Both the position numbers and the translations under genes were made by a program. Source: Paenibacillus sp. (lineage in GTDB: Bacteria; Bacillota; Bacilli; Paenibacillales; YIM-B00363). From it: DNA of 64,000 bases. The stretch is from positions 62,001 through 126,000 of the forward strand of contig NZ_DASQNA010000031.1 in assembly GCF_035645195.1 (NCBI RefSeq), written 5' to 3'. This document shows, one piece after another, positions 53,037-61,607 of the stretch. Positions within the stretch are counted from its first letter, which is position 1. Every line of letters starts with the position of its first letter. Under the pieces are notes generated by a model, which did not search any database, had not been told where the DNA came from, and was given only the letters and a program-made list of their open reading frames with translations.

Positions 53037-53947
53037 CCGGCGGGGCGGCGCTGTTTCCCGATGCCGCGCTGGCGGAGGACGTGTATCCGAGAGCGTACGC
53101 GTATTATTTCCGGCAGTGGCAGGCGTTCGATATGCCGTTTCACCGCCACGACTCGACGGAGATCATGTATGTGATCCGGGGCGAGTGCCGCGTCGAAGTG
53201 TCGCATCGGGAATCGGCGCCGCCGGATGCATTCGGGCTGACGAACGGCGAATTCGTCGTCATCGGGGCGAATGTGCCGCATCGCCTCGTCGTCGAGGGCA
53301 CGTGCCGCATGCTGAACGTGGAGTTCAACTTCCTGCGCAGCGAAGCGGCGGCGGTGCCGTCGATGCGCAGGCTGGCGGCCGAAGAGCGCGCGCTGAGCGC
53401 GCTCTTGTCGGCTCCGGAGCCGTATTTACTGCTTCGGGACCCCGACGAAGTGTACTATGCGTTGAAGGCGCTCGTGCTCGAGCTGGATGCGGCGGGCGCG
53501 AACGGCGGGACGATGGCGCATTTGCTGTTCGCCCAGCTGCTGATTCGCATCGCCCGGCTTCGCGAGGAGCGGCGCGGCGAGCCGCAAGCCGAGCGGTATG
53601 TGCGGCAGTGCATCGCATTTATGAGCCAAAATTACGACCGGGACATCGGCGCTAAGGATATCGCGGCCGCCGTTAATTTGCATCCCGGCTACGTGCATCG
53701 ACTGTTCAAGGCGCAAACCGGGCGGACGGTCAACGCGTATTTGACGTCGCTGCGTATCGAAAAGGCGAAAATGCTGCTGCAGCGCACCGATATTCCGATC
53801 GCGGACATCAGCGATGCGATCGGGATCGGCAGCAGGCAGTATTTCCACGCGCTGTTCAAACGAATGACGAATCGGACGCCGGCGGAGTACCGCCAAACGA
53901 TGATGACGCAAAAGTGGGACGTTCGGGGAAAAGGTGACGATAGTTGA
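53033..53947 (+). CDS. AraC-family transcriptional regulator
   Basis: A 304-residue regulator. An N-terminal cupin sensor (FHRHDSTEIMYVIRGE) is followed by a C-terminal double helix-turn-helix (AAAVNLHPGYVHRLFKAQTG and SDAIGIGSRQYFHALFKRMTN). The ATG overlaps the oxidoreductase stop (ATGA). A 14-bp direct repeat overlaps the end of its coding region and recurs 33 bp further on, before the GH4 promoter, so this protein is the natural candidate to bind there and activate the GH4 gene. Confidence 0.9.
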   Translation: MTGGAALFPDAALAEDVYPRAYAYYFRQWQAFDMPFHRHDSTEIMYVIRGECRVEVSHRESAPPDAFGLTNGEFVVIGANVPHRLVVEGTCRMLNVEFNFLRSEAAAVPSMRRLAAEERALSALLSAPEPYLLLRDPDEVYYALKALVLELDAAGANGGTMAHLLFAQLLIRIARLREERRGEPQAERYVRQCIAFMSQNYDRDIGAKDIAAAVNLHPGYVHRLFKAQTGRTVNAYLTSLRIEKAKMLLQRTDIPIADISDAIGIGSRQYFHALFKRMTNRTPAEYRQTMMTQKWDVRGKGDDS

Positions 53948-54009
53948 CACCTTGGGCGCCGAAAAGGTGACGATTTTGATAACGCTTCCCTTGGGGCCGT
54001 TGCTACAAT
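53928..54009 (+). promoter_or_regulatory. Direct repeats and weak promoter before the GH4 gene
   Basis: GAAAAGGTGACGAT occurs at 53928-53941 and again at 53961-53974 without any difference, 33 bp (three helical turns) apart. A -10 box TACAAT lies at 54004-54009; the -35 position (AACGCT) is poor, as expected for an activator-dependent promoter. The upstream AraC protein is the likely activator. Confidence 0.75.
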
Positions 54010-54063
54010 GAAACTATAAGCGGCCGCTCGAACGATACTGCGCGCCGCGAAGGGGAAGAGGAC

Positions 54064-55572
54064 ATGTCATTCAAAATCGCATTCATCGGAGCGGGCAGCA
54101 TCGGGTTCACGAGAGGCTTGCTTCGCGATTTGCTGAGCGTGCCGGAGTTCCGGGACATCGAGGTTGCGTTCATGGACATCGACGAACGGAATTTGGGCAT
54201 GGTGACCGAGCTGTGTCAGCGCGACATTCGGGAGAACGGCCTCGCGATCGACATCCAAGCGACGACGGATCGGCGCGAGGCGCTGCGCGACGCGAAGTAC
54301 GTCATCTGCACGATCCGCGTAGGCGGCCTTGAAGCGTTCCGAACCGACGTCGAAATCCCGCTTAAGTATGGCGTCGACCAATGCGTCGGCGACACGCTGT
54401 GCGCCGGCGGCATCATGTACGGGCAGCGCGGCATCGCCGAAATGTTGAGCTTGTGCCGCGACATTCGCGAATGCGCGCGCGAAGACGTGCTGCTGCTCAA
54501 TTACGCGAACCCGATGGCGATGCTGACGTGGGCATGCAATCAATACGGCGGGGTGAACACGGTCGGACTGTGCCACGGCGTGCAGCACGGCCACCATCAA
54601 ATCGCCGAGGTGTTCGGTCTCGACAAGCGCGAGGTGGACATCGTTTGCGCCGGCATCAATCACCAAACATGGTACATACAAATTCGGCACAACGGCCGCG
54701 ATTTGACGAAGGGGCTGCTTGAGGCGTTCGAGAAGCACGAGGCATACTCACGCACCGAGAAGGTGCGCATCGACATGCTGCGCCGGTTCGGGTACTACAG
54801 CACGGAGTCGAACGGCCATCTCAGCGAATACGTGCCTTGGTATCGGAAGCGTCCGGACGAAATAAACGACTGGATCGACCTGGGAAGCTGGATCAATGGG
54901 GAAACCGGCGGCTATCTTCGCGTCTGCACGGAAGGTCGCAATTGGTTCGAAACGGACTTCCCGAATTGGATGAAGGAAGCGCCGAAGACGTACGCGCCGG
55001 ATCAGCGCGGCGAGGAGCACGGCTCGTACATCATCGAGGCGCTGGAGACGGGACGCGTGTACCGGGGACATTTCAACGTCGTCAACAACGGCATCATCTC
55101 GAATTTGCCGGACGATTGCGTCGTCGAGGCGCCCGGTTACGTCGACGGGAACGGTATCTCGATGACGAAGGTCGGCGCGCTGCCGCTCGGGCCGGCTGCC
55201 GTGTGCAATGTCAGCGTGTCGGTGCAGCGCCTCGCCGTCGAGGCGGCCGTCCGGGGCGACGACATGCTGCTTCGGCAGGCGTTCTTAATGGATCCGCTCG
55301 TCGGCGCCGTCTGCAATCCGAAAGAAGTGTGGCAGATGGTTGACGAGATGCTGGTCGCGCAGGAGCGTTGGCTGCCGCAGTACGGCGCGGCGATCGCGGA
55401 GGCGAAAGAGCGGCTCGAGAGCGGCCCCCGCGTGCCGACGAGAGATGGGTACCAAGGCGCCGCGCGGCTTCGGGTGAAGTCGGTGGAGGAAATGAGGCAG
55501 GATCGCGAAGCGGCGAACAAAAACGCTTCCGAAGCGGACAAAGGAAAGGACCGCGCGGAAGCGAAAGCGTAA
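54064..55572 (+). CDS. GH4 family glycosidase (alpha-galactosidase/alpha-galacturonidase-like)
   Basis: A 502-residue NAD+- and metal-dependent glycoside hydrolase. Rossmann motif FIGAGSIGFTRGLL; the conserved NYANPMAMLTWA; the metal-site GLCHGVQHG (Cys and His) and AGINHQTWY; and NGHLSEY. In GH4 the enzyme oxidises C3 of the sugar before elimination. The CHxVQ version and the pectin-related genes nearby point to alpha-galacturonidase (LplD-like) or alpha-galactosidase activity. The C-terminal tail is Lys/Asp-rich and longer than usual. It follows a promoter with direct repeats and ends in a strong hairpin. Confidence 0.87.
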   Translation: MSFKIAFIGAGSIGFTRGLLRDLLSVPEFRDIEVAFMDIDERNLGMVTELCQRDIRENGLAIDIQATTDRREALRDAKYVICTIRVGGLEAFRTDVEIPLKYGVDQCVGDTLCAGGIMYGQRGIAEMLSLCRDIRECAREDVLLLNYANPMAMLTWACNQYGGVNTVGLCHGVQHGHHQIAEVFGLDKREVDIVCAGINHQTWYIQIRHNGRDLTKGLLEAFEKHEAYSRTEKVRIDMLRRFGYYSTESNGHLSEYVPWYRKRPDEINDWIDLGSWINGETGGYLRVCTEGRNWFETDFPNWMKEAPKTYAPDQRGEEHGSYIIEALETGRVYRGHFNVVNNGIISNLPDDCVVEAPGYVDGNGISMTKVGALPLGPAAVCNVSVSVQRLAVEAAVRGDDMLLRQAFLMDPLVGAVCNPKEVWQMVDEMLVAQERWLPQYGAAIAEAKERLESGPRVPTRDGYQGAARLRVKSVEEMRQDREAANKNASEADKGKDRAEAKA

Positions 55573-55578
55573 CGAAAC

Positions 55579-55607
55579 AGGACCCGGCGCCTCTCGCGCC
55601 GGGTCCT
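55579..55607. terminator. Terminator hairpin after the GH4 gene
   Basis: A perfect 12-bp GC-rich stem (55579-55590 and 55596-55607) with a 5-base loop; no long T-run. It separates convergent genes. Confidence 0.7.
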
Positions 55608-55624
55608 TCGCATGGGGCGCCCGT

Positions 55625-56731
55625 TTAGAACGCCGCCGTGTAATCGGGCAAATATTGGATCAAATATTCGTTGAACTCGCCGCGGTCTTCGGATTCGTGG
55701 GCGACCGCCGACGCTTCCTCGATCCAGCGGAAGTACGGATGATCCCGCGGCACGTCCGGGAAATGCTGCTCGACGGCGGCGACCCCGTCCATGAGCGGGC
55801 CGCGCTGCAGGCCGACGCCGATCCATTGCGCCGCGAGTTCTCGCTCGATCGGCTCCTCCGCGGCGAACGGCGCTTCGTCCGCCGCGGCGAGCCAGCCGAG
55901 CGTCTCGGCCGTGCCGACGGCGTACTTGGACCAGCCGTCGATCGCGTCCGAGAGCTCGGAGGCCAGCGGCACGGGCGAGACGCCGCGCAGGCGCAGCATG
56001 AGCGCGACGAGCTCCGCTTTCGTAATCGGTTCCTCCGGCCGGAATTCGCCGTTATACCCGATCATGTACCCTTCGGCCGATACTTGCTGAATGTACCGGT
56101 ACGCCCAGTGACTTGCGTCGACGTCTTCGAACGATTCGCCTTCGAGCTGTCTCAGCCCCTTAATCCGGGCGACGATCGCGGCCGTTTCGGCGCGCGTCAG
56201 CAAGCCGTCCGGCCGGAACGTGCCGTCCGGGTACCCTTGCATGAACGGCTGATGCGTGTCCGTTCCGACCATCACCCCGACGGCCGGCGCCGCCGTCTCC
56301 ACGCCTGCGGCCAGCTCCGCCGTGGCGCCGACCTCGATGCGGCCGCCCGGCGCCGCATCCTCGCCGACCTTGGCGCGGAACGTCGCGGCGACCGCCGCGC
56401 CTGCGGCCACGCCGCCGAAATTCCACGTCAGCGTCCGCTTCTCCGCGTCCCACGCCGCGTCGCCCGCGTCGACGATTGTCAGTTCGGCCGGCACGACGAC
56501 TTCCGCCGTCGCGCCGCCGGACGCTTCCGCGTTCGCCTCGGCGTGGTACAGCAGGCGGTATGTAATCGTTCCGCCCGGCGCGATATGGTCTTGCTCCGCG
56601 ATGAGCTGAATCGGCTGCAGCGCGCTGGCGGCCGCCCGTTCCGGCGCCGACGGCATCGGGGTCCACCCCGCCGCCGCGACCGCGCATGCGGCGACCGCCG
56701 CCGCCGTCCAACGTTTCCACCGATTGTTCAT
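55625..56731 (-). CDS. SLH-domain cell-surface protein
   Basis: A 368-residue exported protein. A signal peptide (about 1-36) is followed by a DUF11-like beta domain (PGGTITYRLLYHAEANAEA..., about 50-150), then SLH repeats. The first is QGYPDGTFRPDGLLTRAETA, the second spans HWAYRYIQQ to GEFRPEEPITKAE, and a third, degenerate one follows. SLH domains bind pyruvylated secondary wall polymer, so the protein sits on the cell wall. Here the SLH repeats are C-terminal. No enzymatic domain is seen. Confidence 0.88.
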   Translation of the reverse strand: MNNRWKRWTAAAVAACAVAAAGWTPMPSAPERAAASALQPIQLIAEQDHIAPGGTITYRLLYHAEANAEASGGATAEVVVPAELTIVDAGDAAWDAEKRTLTWNFGGVAAGAAVAATFRAKVGEDAAPGGRIEVGATAELAAGVETAAPAVGVMVGTDTHQPFMQGYPDGTFRPDGLLTRAETAAIVARIKGLRQLEGESFEDVDASHWAYRYIQQVSAEGYMIGYNGEFRPEEPITKAELVALMLRLRGVSPVPLASELSDAIDGWSKYAVGTAETLGWLAAADEAPFAAEEPIERELAAQWIGVGLQRGPLMDGVAAVEQHFPDVPRDHPYFRWIEEASAVAHESEDRGEFNEYLIQYLPDYTAAF

Positions 56732-56828
56732 AGGTATGCCCCCTCGTTGTCCGTTACTCCGTTACTAGGAATATAACATACTATTCGGGCGGCGGAACCG
56801 GTTTTTGACGGTTGGACGCGCGGCGAAG

Positions 56829-57329
56829 CTACGCTTCTTTCTTGCGGCTCATTAATATCAAGGCGCCGACGACGATCAAGATGACGGCGATATACGGCTT
56901 TCCGGACAAATAACTGAACAGCGACCCGATCGAGAAGACGGCGAAAAAAAGCAGCGACAGCACCGTCAAAATGTTGATCGGGATCAGCAGCCATCGGTTG
57001 CGCCCTCCGAACCAATACAGCTCGAACAACCCGACCGCTACGGCCAAAATAAAGCCAGGCCACATCACTTCCCAAATATCGTACAGCATGGACAGCTGGC
57101 AGACGACGCCGACCGTCAGCAAAATGCCCCCCGGCACGAGCACGCCGACGCCCCGTCTGCCGGTCACCCCGAAATACAGCCAATGGAAGAATAAACCGAG
57201 CGGAATGATAAAGATCGAGGGCCAAAAATATTCGAAGACGTCTCCGACGTCGAACGTCTCCCCTCGATTCATAAATAAAAACACGCCCAACAGCATCAAT
57301 ACCGCTCCGGCCACCGCGCGAACGTTCAC
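56829..57329 (-). CDS. Small multipass membrane protein (LiaF N-terminal/DUF5668-like)
   Basis: A 166-residue hydrophobic protein with five predicted membrane segments (AGAVLMLLGVFLFM, YFWPSIFIIPLGLFFHWLYF, LVPGGILLTVGVVCQL and others). Repeated pairs of short helices with Trp-Pro and Pro-Gly turns resemble the membrane part of LiaF-like proteins and DUF5668. The GTG start follows GAGGGATGGCAA. No partner gene is adjacent, and the function is not known. A shorter related frame starting further in is unlikely. Confidence 0.7.
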   Translation of the reverse strand: MNVRAVAGAVLMLLGVFLFMNRGETFDVGDVFEYFWPSIFIIPLGLFFHWLYFGVTGRRGVGVLVPGGILLTVGVVCQLSMLYDIWEVMWPGFILAVAVGLFELYWFGGRNRWLLIPINILTVLSLLFFAVFSIGSLFSYLSGKPYIAVILIVVGALILMSRKKEA

Positions 57330-57538
57330 TTGCCATCCCTCTTTCCGAACTATGAAAATGTCTCGCTCGCCTCATCATAGCCGTTCGGCCGGTCGAACGT
57401 CTTCCTCCTCGAGGTGCATGTCCGAACTGGACTTTAGTCCGGGACGAAAGGACTCGGTTGCATGATTTTCGAAGAGTTGGTTGATATTAAATGTCAAAAA
57501 TACGATACAAGAGCTTCCGACGAATGGGGACGCAAACC

Positions 57539-58717
57539 ATGGGGACGCAAATTTCGAAGCTTCAAGCGCTCATGCTGGCCATATCCAGCATTACGGTGAC
57601 GGGGCATCTGCTGTTCATCCCGGTCATCATTAATCGCGCCGGGCGCGATTGCTGGCTGTCGCTGCTCGTCGCCGCGCCGTTCGCCTTGTTTATCGGCTAC
57701 ATGGTATCGACGCTGTCGAAATGGTATCCGAATCAGACGATCGTCGAATACGCTCAATCGATCGTCGGCCGCTGGCTTGGCACGTTGTTCGCGCTGGCGT
57801 TTTTGTTTTACTTCTTTCACGACGCCGCGCTGTCGGTCCGGGGCTTCGGCGAATTTTTCACGTCCGCGATCACGCCGCGCACGCCGATTCTCGTCTATTT
57901 TTCGGCGATCGTCATTTTGGCCGGATACGCCGTTCGCGCAGGGCTGGAGGTGCTGGCGCGGACGAACGCGATGTTTCTGTGCACGATGATTCCGATCGGC
58001 ATTTTGGCCTCGATCCTGACGCACCGGGAGAAGGATTACGCCAATTTCTTGCCGATCCTCGAGGACGGGCCGGGGCCGATGCTGCTCGGCAGCTTGAACT
58101 TAATCGCGTTGTACAGCACGTTCCTTGTGTTGGGGATGGTTTTCCCGCAGGTGAGGAACGCTCGAAAACTGCGCGCCGCCAGCGTGCTGACGATGGGAAT
58201 CTTGATCGTTATGTTTCTCGGGCCCGTCACAGGGCCGGTCGCGGTGTTCGGCGGCGAGCGCGGAGCGGGGTTAAGCTTCCCGACGTATCAAATGCTGCGC
58301 GACATTCAAGTCGCGGAGCTGCAGCGGCTGGACATTTTAGCGATATTCCTCTGGAGCCTCGGGTCGTTCGCGAAAATATCGCTTTATTTGTACGCTTTGA
58401 CTTACGGCCTTCAGAAACTGTTCAAGCTGGACGATTACCGCTCGCTCGTCGCGCCGACGGGGGCGCTGCTCGTCGCATTCTCGCTGCTGCTCAGCGAAAG
58501 CTTCATCGGCATATACCGATTCCTACAGGATATCTACCCCATTTACGGCCTTCTGATGGGCTTCGTGCTCCCCGCTCTGCTGCTGCTAATCGCGCGCATA
58601 CGACGTGTCATGGATTCGAAAGGGGGACCGGGAAATGAATCGGAGAGGAAAGCTCGGGTTCGAGGAGGAGGCGGACGACGGGAAGACAACGTTCCTGTCC
58701 GACCGGCTGGAAGATAA
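57539..58717 (+). CDS. Spore germination permease (GerB/GerKB family)
   Basis: A 392-residue membrane protein with about ten helices, of the amino-acid-permease-like GerAB family: ISKLQALMLAISSITVTGH at the start (compare ISKxQ of other GerB proteins), then FFHDAALSVRGFGEFF and LYIY-type late helices. It is the B subunit of a nutrient germinant receptor in the spore inner membrane. The start is set at the third ATG because homologues begin there and GGGGA lies upstream; ATGs at 57491 and 57524 are possible, and the two nearest ones are in a duplicated ATGGGGACGCAAA block. Its 3' end overlaps gerA by 83 bases. Confidence 0.85.
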   Translation: MGTQISKLQALMLAISSITVTGHLLFIPVIINRAGRDCWLSLLVAAPFALFIGYMVSTLSKWYPNQTIVEYAQSIVGRWLGTLFALAFLFYFFHDAALSVRGFGEFFTSAITPRTPILVYFSAIVILAGYAVRAGLEVLARTNAMFLCTMIPIGILASILTHREKDYANFLPILEDGPGPMLLGSLNLIALYSTFLVLGMVFPQVRNARKLRAASVLTMGILIVMFLGPVTGPVAVFGGERGAGLSFPTYQMLRDIQVAELQRLDILAIFLWSLGSFAKISLYLYALTYGLQKLFKLDDYRSLVAPTGALLVAFSLLLSESFIGIYRFLQDIYPIYGLLMGFVLPALLLLIARIRRVMDSKGGPGNESERKARVRGGGGRREDNVPVRPAGR

Positions 58718-60164
58718 TGCGGCGGCGATTCGGAGGCACTTCGGCCATACGCAGGATTTAGGCGAACGGCGCATTCCGGATGCGGCAGGCGGGGTCGCCG
58801 CGATTTTCTTTTTCGACAGCCTCGTGGACAAATCGATCGTCGACCGGTTCGTCGTCGAAGAGCTGCAACAGCCGGACGGCGCGCGAACGGGCGGACCGGT
58901 GGGAGCGCTTGCGACGAACCGGCTGAGCGAATGCCGGACGGTCGAGGAGGCCGCCAAGGAGCTGCTATCGGGCAAGACGATCGTCCTGCGCGACGGCTTC
59001 GCGCTGGCGTGGGCGGCGGCGACGGACGGCGGAGCGCGGCGCGGCGTGACGGAGCCCGCCTCGGAAGCGGTCGTCCGCGGGCCGAGGGAATCGTTCAACG
59101 AATCGCTGTTGACGAATCTCGGGTTGATCCGCCGAAGACTGTATACCCCGAGGCTCCGGGTAGAAACCCGGACGATCGGCCACGTCTCGAATACCCCCGT
59201 CGCGCTTCTGTACATTGACGGACTGGCGAAGCCGGACATTCTGCAGGAGGTTCGGAACCGGCTGAACAAAATCGACATCGACGGCGTGGTCGAATCGCAA
59301 TATATCGAAGAATTCATCGAAGATCCGGTATATTCCCCGTTCCCTACCGTGTTCAACACGGAGCGGCCCGACCGGGTCGCGGCGGCGCTGCTCGAAGGGC
59401 GCATCGCCATCCTGACGGAAGGGACGCCGGTCGCGCTCGTCGTGCCGGCGACGATTACGTTATTTTTGTACTCGAACGAAGATTACTACCAGCGGTACGA
59501 TATCGCTACGTTGTTGAAGCTGCTTCGTACCGTCACGTTTTTTCTCTCTTTTCTGCTCCCGTCCTTTTACGTCGCGCTCCTAACGTTCCACCAAGAAATG
59601 ATTCCGACGCCGCTGCTGATCGCCTTGACGGGGCAGCGCGAAGGCGTGCCGTTCGGCATCGCGCTCGAGGTGTTTCTAATGGAAGTCACCTTCGAAGTGC
59701 TCCGGGAGGCGGGCATCCGCCTCCCGAAAACGATCGGCTCCGCCGTATCGATCGTCGGCGGTTTGGTGCTCGGGCAGGCCGCGGTCGAAGCGTCCTTGAT
59801 CGGCCCCGGCACGGTCATCGCCGTGTCCGCGACGGCGATCGCTTCGTTCACGACGCCGTCCTACGGCTTCGCGATCGCCTCGCGCATGATCCGCTTCGCG
59901 ATGCTGCTGCTCACCGCGTTCATCGGCTCGTTCGGCTTCTTCTTCGGGCTGATCTTAATCGCGATTCACCTGAACACGCTGCGTTCGTTCGGAGTGCCAT
60001 ATATGTCGCCGTTCGTTCCGCTGCAATGGCGAAGCTGGAGAGATATGGTCGTTCGCGCGCCGTGGTGGGCGATGAGGCAGCGGCCGTCCCAAGTGGCCTC
60101 CTCGGTTGACCGGTTCGACCGGCCCCAAAAATGGAGCCGACCGGGCGGGGGGAAGAAGCGATGA
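58635..60164 (+). CDS. Spore germination protein GerA family (A subunit)
   Basis: A 509-residue A subunit of a germinant receptor. A soluble N-terminal half (about 1-260; SPECTR-like LSECRTVEEAAK, IDGLAKPDILQEV) is followed by a membrane half with PSFYVALLTFHQEMIPTPLL and GQAAVEASLIGPGTVI, both signatures of GerA proteins. The ATG follows AAAGGGGGA and lies inside the end of the gerB frame. Its stop overlaps the gerC start as ATGA. The gene order B-A-C differs from the classical A-B-C. Confidence 0.9.
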   Translation: MNRRGKLGFEEEADDGKTTFLSDRLEDNAAAIRRHFGHTQDLGERRIPDAAGGVAAIFFFDSLVDKSIVDRFVVEELQQPDGARTGGPVGALATNRLSECRTVEEAAKELLSGKTIVLRDGFALAWAAATDGGARRGVTEPASEAVVRGPRESFNESLLTNLGLIRRRLYTPRLRVETRTIGHVSNTPVALLYIDGLAKPDILQEVRNRLNKIDIDGVVESQYIEEFIEDPVYSPFPTVFNTERPDRVAAALLEGRIAILTEGTPVALVVPATITLFLYSNEDYYQRYDIATLLKLLRTVTFFLSFLLPSFYVALLTFHQEMIPTPLLIALTGQREGVPFGIALEVFLMEVTFEVLREAGIRLPKTIGSAVSIVGGLVLGQAAVEASLIGPGTVIAVSATAIASFTTPSYGFAIASRMIRFAMLLLTAFIGSFGFFFGLILIAIHLNTLRSFGVPYMSPFVPLQWRSWRDMVVRAPWWAMRQRPSQVASSVDRFDRPQKWSRPGGGKKR

Positions 60165-61321
60165 TGCTGCGTCGCGCGGCGCTGGCGCTCCTCGCCTTGG
60201 CGCTGCTCCCAGGGTGCTGGGACCAGAAAGAGTTGAACGAAGTCGCGGTCGTCATCGGCGTCGGCGTCGACCAGGGGGAGAAACAGCGTTTCGAGGTGAC
60301 GGCGCAGGTCATCAAGCCGACCGCGCAGGCCAAGGCGGGCGGCGGCGGCGGGTCGGAGCTGCCGACCTGGAGCCTGACGGCTTCGGGCGAAACGTTCCTC
60401 GACGCGATTTCCGAGCTGAACCGCATTTCGCCGCGGCGTCTGTATTGGCCCCATCTGCAAATCATTATTTTTGGGGAGGAACTGGCGAAGGAAGGCATCG
60501 CTCCCGTCATTACGTGGTTCGAGAAAAGCCGCGACAGCCGCTCCGGGACGTACGTCGTCGTCACGCGGGGCAGAGCGGAGGACATTCTGAACAAAAGAAT
60601 CGAGCTCGGCAACATCCCTGCCAAGGCGATGGCGGATATGATCGCGAACGCCGAAATTCGCCAGCTCCCGGCGCGGAAGATGACGCTCCGGAAGCTGACC
60701 GGCGTTTTGTCGTCCCCGGGCGTCGACATCGCGGTCGACGTCATCGATCCGCGGGAAATTCGCGGCAAAGTGGAGGCGTACTCGCTGGAAGGGGCGGCGG
60801 TGTTCGACAAAGATCGGCTGGTTGAGTACATAACGGACGAAGCGGTGCACGGCCTCGCGATCGCGCATAACACGTACGCCAACACGACGATCAAAGCCCG
60901 CTGTCCGCGAGACGGCAGCGGGTACGTCACGTTCCAGGTGACGGATTTCCGCAGCCAACTGAAGGTGACGGTCGACAACGGTAAGATTACAGGGACGTTC
61001 GATATTTTCGTGGAGGGCAATTTGCTCGATCAAACGTGCAAAGGCAGTCTCATGGAAGAGACGCAAATGGTCGAAGTGGAGCGAGCGGTCGCGGACCGAA
61101 TCGAGTCGCTGCTCACCTCCATGTACGAGCGGGCGGCCGCGAAAGGCTCGGACGTCTACGGCATCGGCCGCGAGCTGCGCCGTCACTACCCCAAGGTGTG
61201 GCGCAAGCTGGAACCCGAATGGGAAAAGACACTGCGCGAGGTGCGCATTACAGCGGAAATTGACGCGAACATTCGCCGAAGCGGCCTCGTCATCGACCCG
61301 ACGATCAACAAAATGGAATAA
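60161..61321 (+). CDS. Spore germination lipoprotein GerC
   Basis: A 386-residue lipoprotein. A short signal peptide ends in LLPGCWDQKELNE, with the lipidated Cys and the CWD(x)KEL motif that is nearly universal in GerC proteins. Further family segments are YWPHLQIIIFGEELA and SRSGTYVVV. It is the C subunit of the germinant receptor, anchored on the outer face of the inner spore membrane. It overlaps gerA by 4 bases. Confidence 0.92.
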   Translation: MMLRRAALALLALALLPGCWDQKELNEVAVVIGVGVDQGEKQRFEVTAQVIKPTAQAKAGGGGGSELPTWSLTASGETFLDAISELNRISPRRLYWPHLQIIIFGEELAKEGIAPVITWFEKSRDSRSGTYVVVTRGRAEDILNKRIELGNIPAKAMADMIANAEIRQLPARKMTLRKLTGVLSSPGVDIAVDVIDPREIRGKVEAYSLEGAAVFDKDRLVEYITDEAVHGLAIAHNTYANTTIKARCPRDGSGYVTFQVTDFRSQLKVTVDNGKITGTFDIFVEGNLLDQTCKGSLMEETQMVEVERAVADRIESLLTSMYERAAAKGSDVYGIGRELRRHYPKVWRKLEPEWEKTLREVRITAEIDANIRRSGLVIDPTINKME

Positions 61322-61342
61322 AGCGAAAGGAGGGGACGCGGC

Positions 61343-61564
61343 ATGGAAACGGGTTTGGCGGTTGGACTTGCGGTGTTGTTCGCCGCCATCGCGCTGCTCG
61401 ACGTCCCGGCGCTCGTTCGTCGCCGCAAGACGAAGCAGCTGATCGTGTACGCCTTCGTCTACGCCGCCGCGGCGGTGCTCAGCGTGCTGCAGCTGTTTCG
61501 CATCCGCATTTGGGATCCGAACGGGGCGATAGCGGCGTTCATCCGTTGGTTCGTGCCGGTGTAA
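61343..61564 (+). CDS. Small membrane protein of the ger operon, 73 aa
   Basis: A 73-residue protein with two membrane segments (TGLAVGLAVLFAAIALL and LIVYAFVYAAAAVLSVLQL) separated by a basic loop RRRKTKQ. AAAGGAGGGGA lies directly upstream and it follows gerC by 21 bases before the terminator. Small D-type subunits are encoded in some ger operons and affect receptor function. This protein may play that role, but I do not recognise a specific family. Confidence 0.7.
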   Translation: METGLAVGLAVLFAAIALLDVPALVRRRKTKQLIVYAFVYAAAAVLSVLQLFRIRIWDPNGAIAAFIRWFVPV

Positions 61565-61565
61565 G

Positions 61566-61607
61566 CGGAAGCCGGGCAGGAGATCCTGCCCGGCTTCCGA
61601 TTTTTTT
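61566..61607. terminator. Strong bidirectional terminator
   Basis: A perfect 16-bp stem (61566-61581 and 61584-61599) with a 2-base loop and a T8 run on the plus side. It closes the ger operon and the convergent oxidoreductase gene. Confidence 0.9.
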
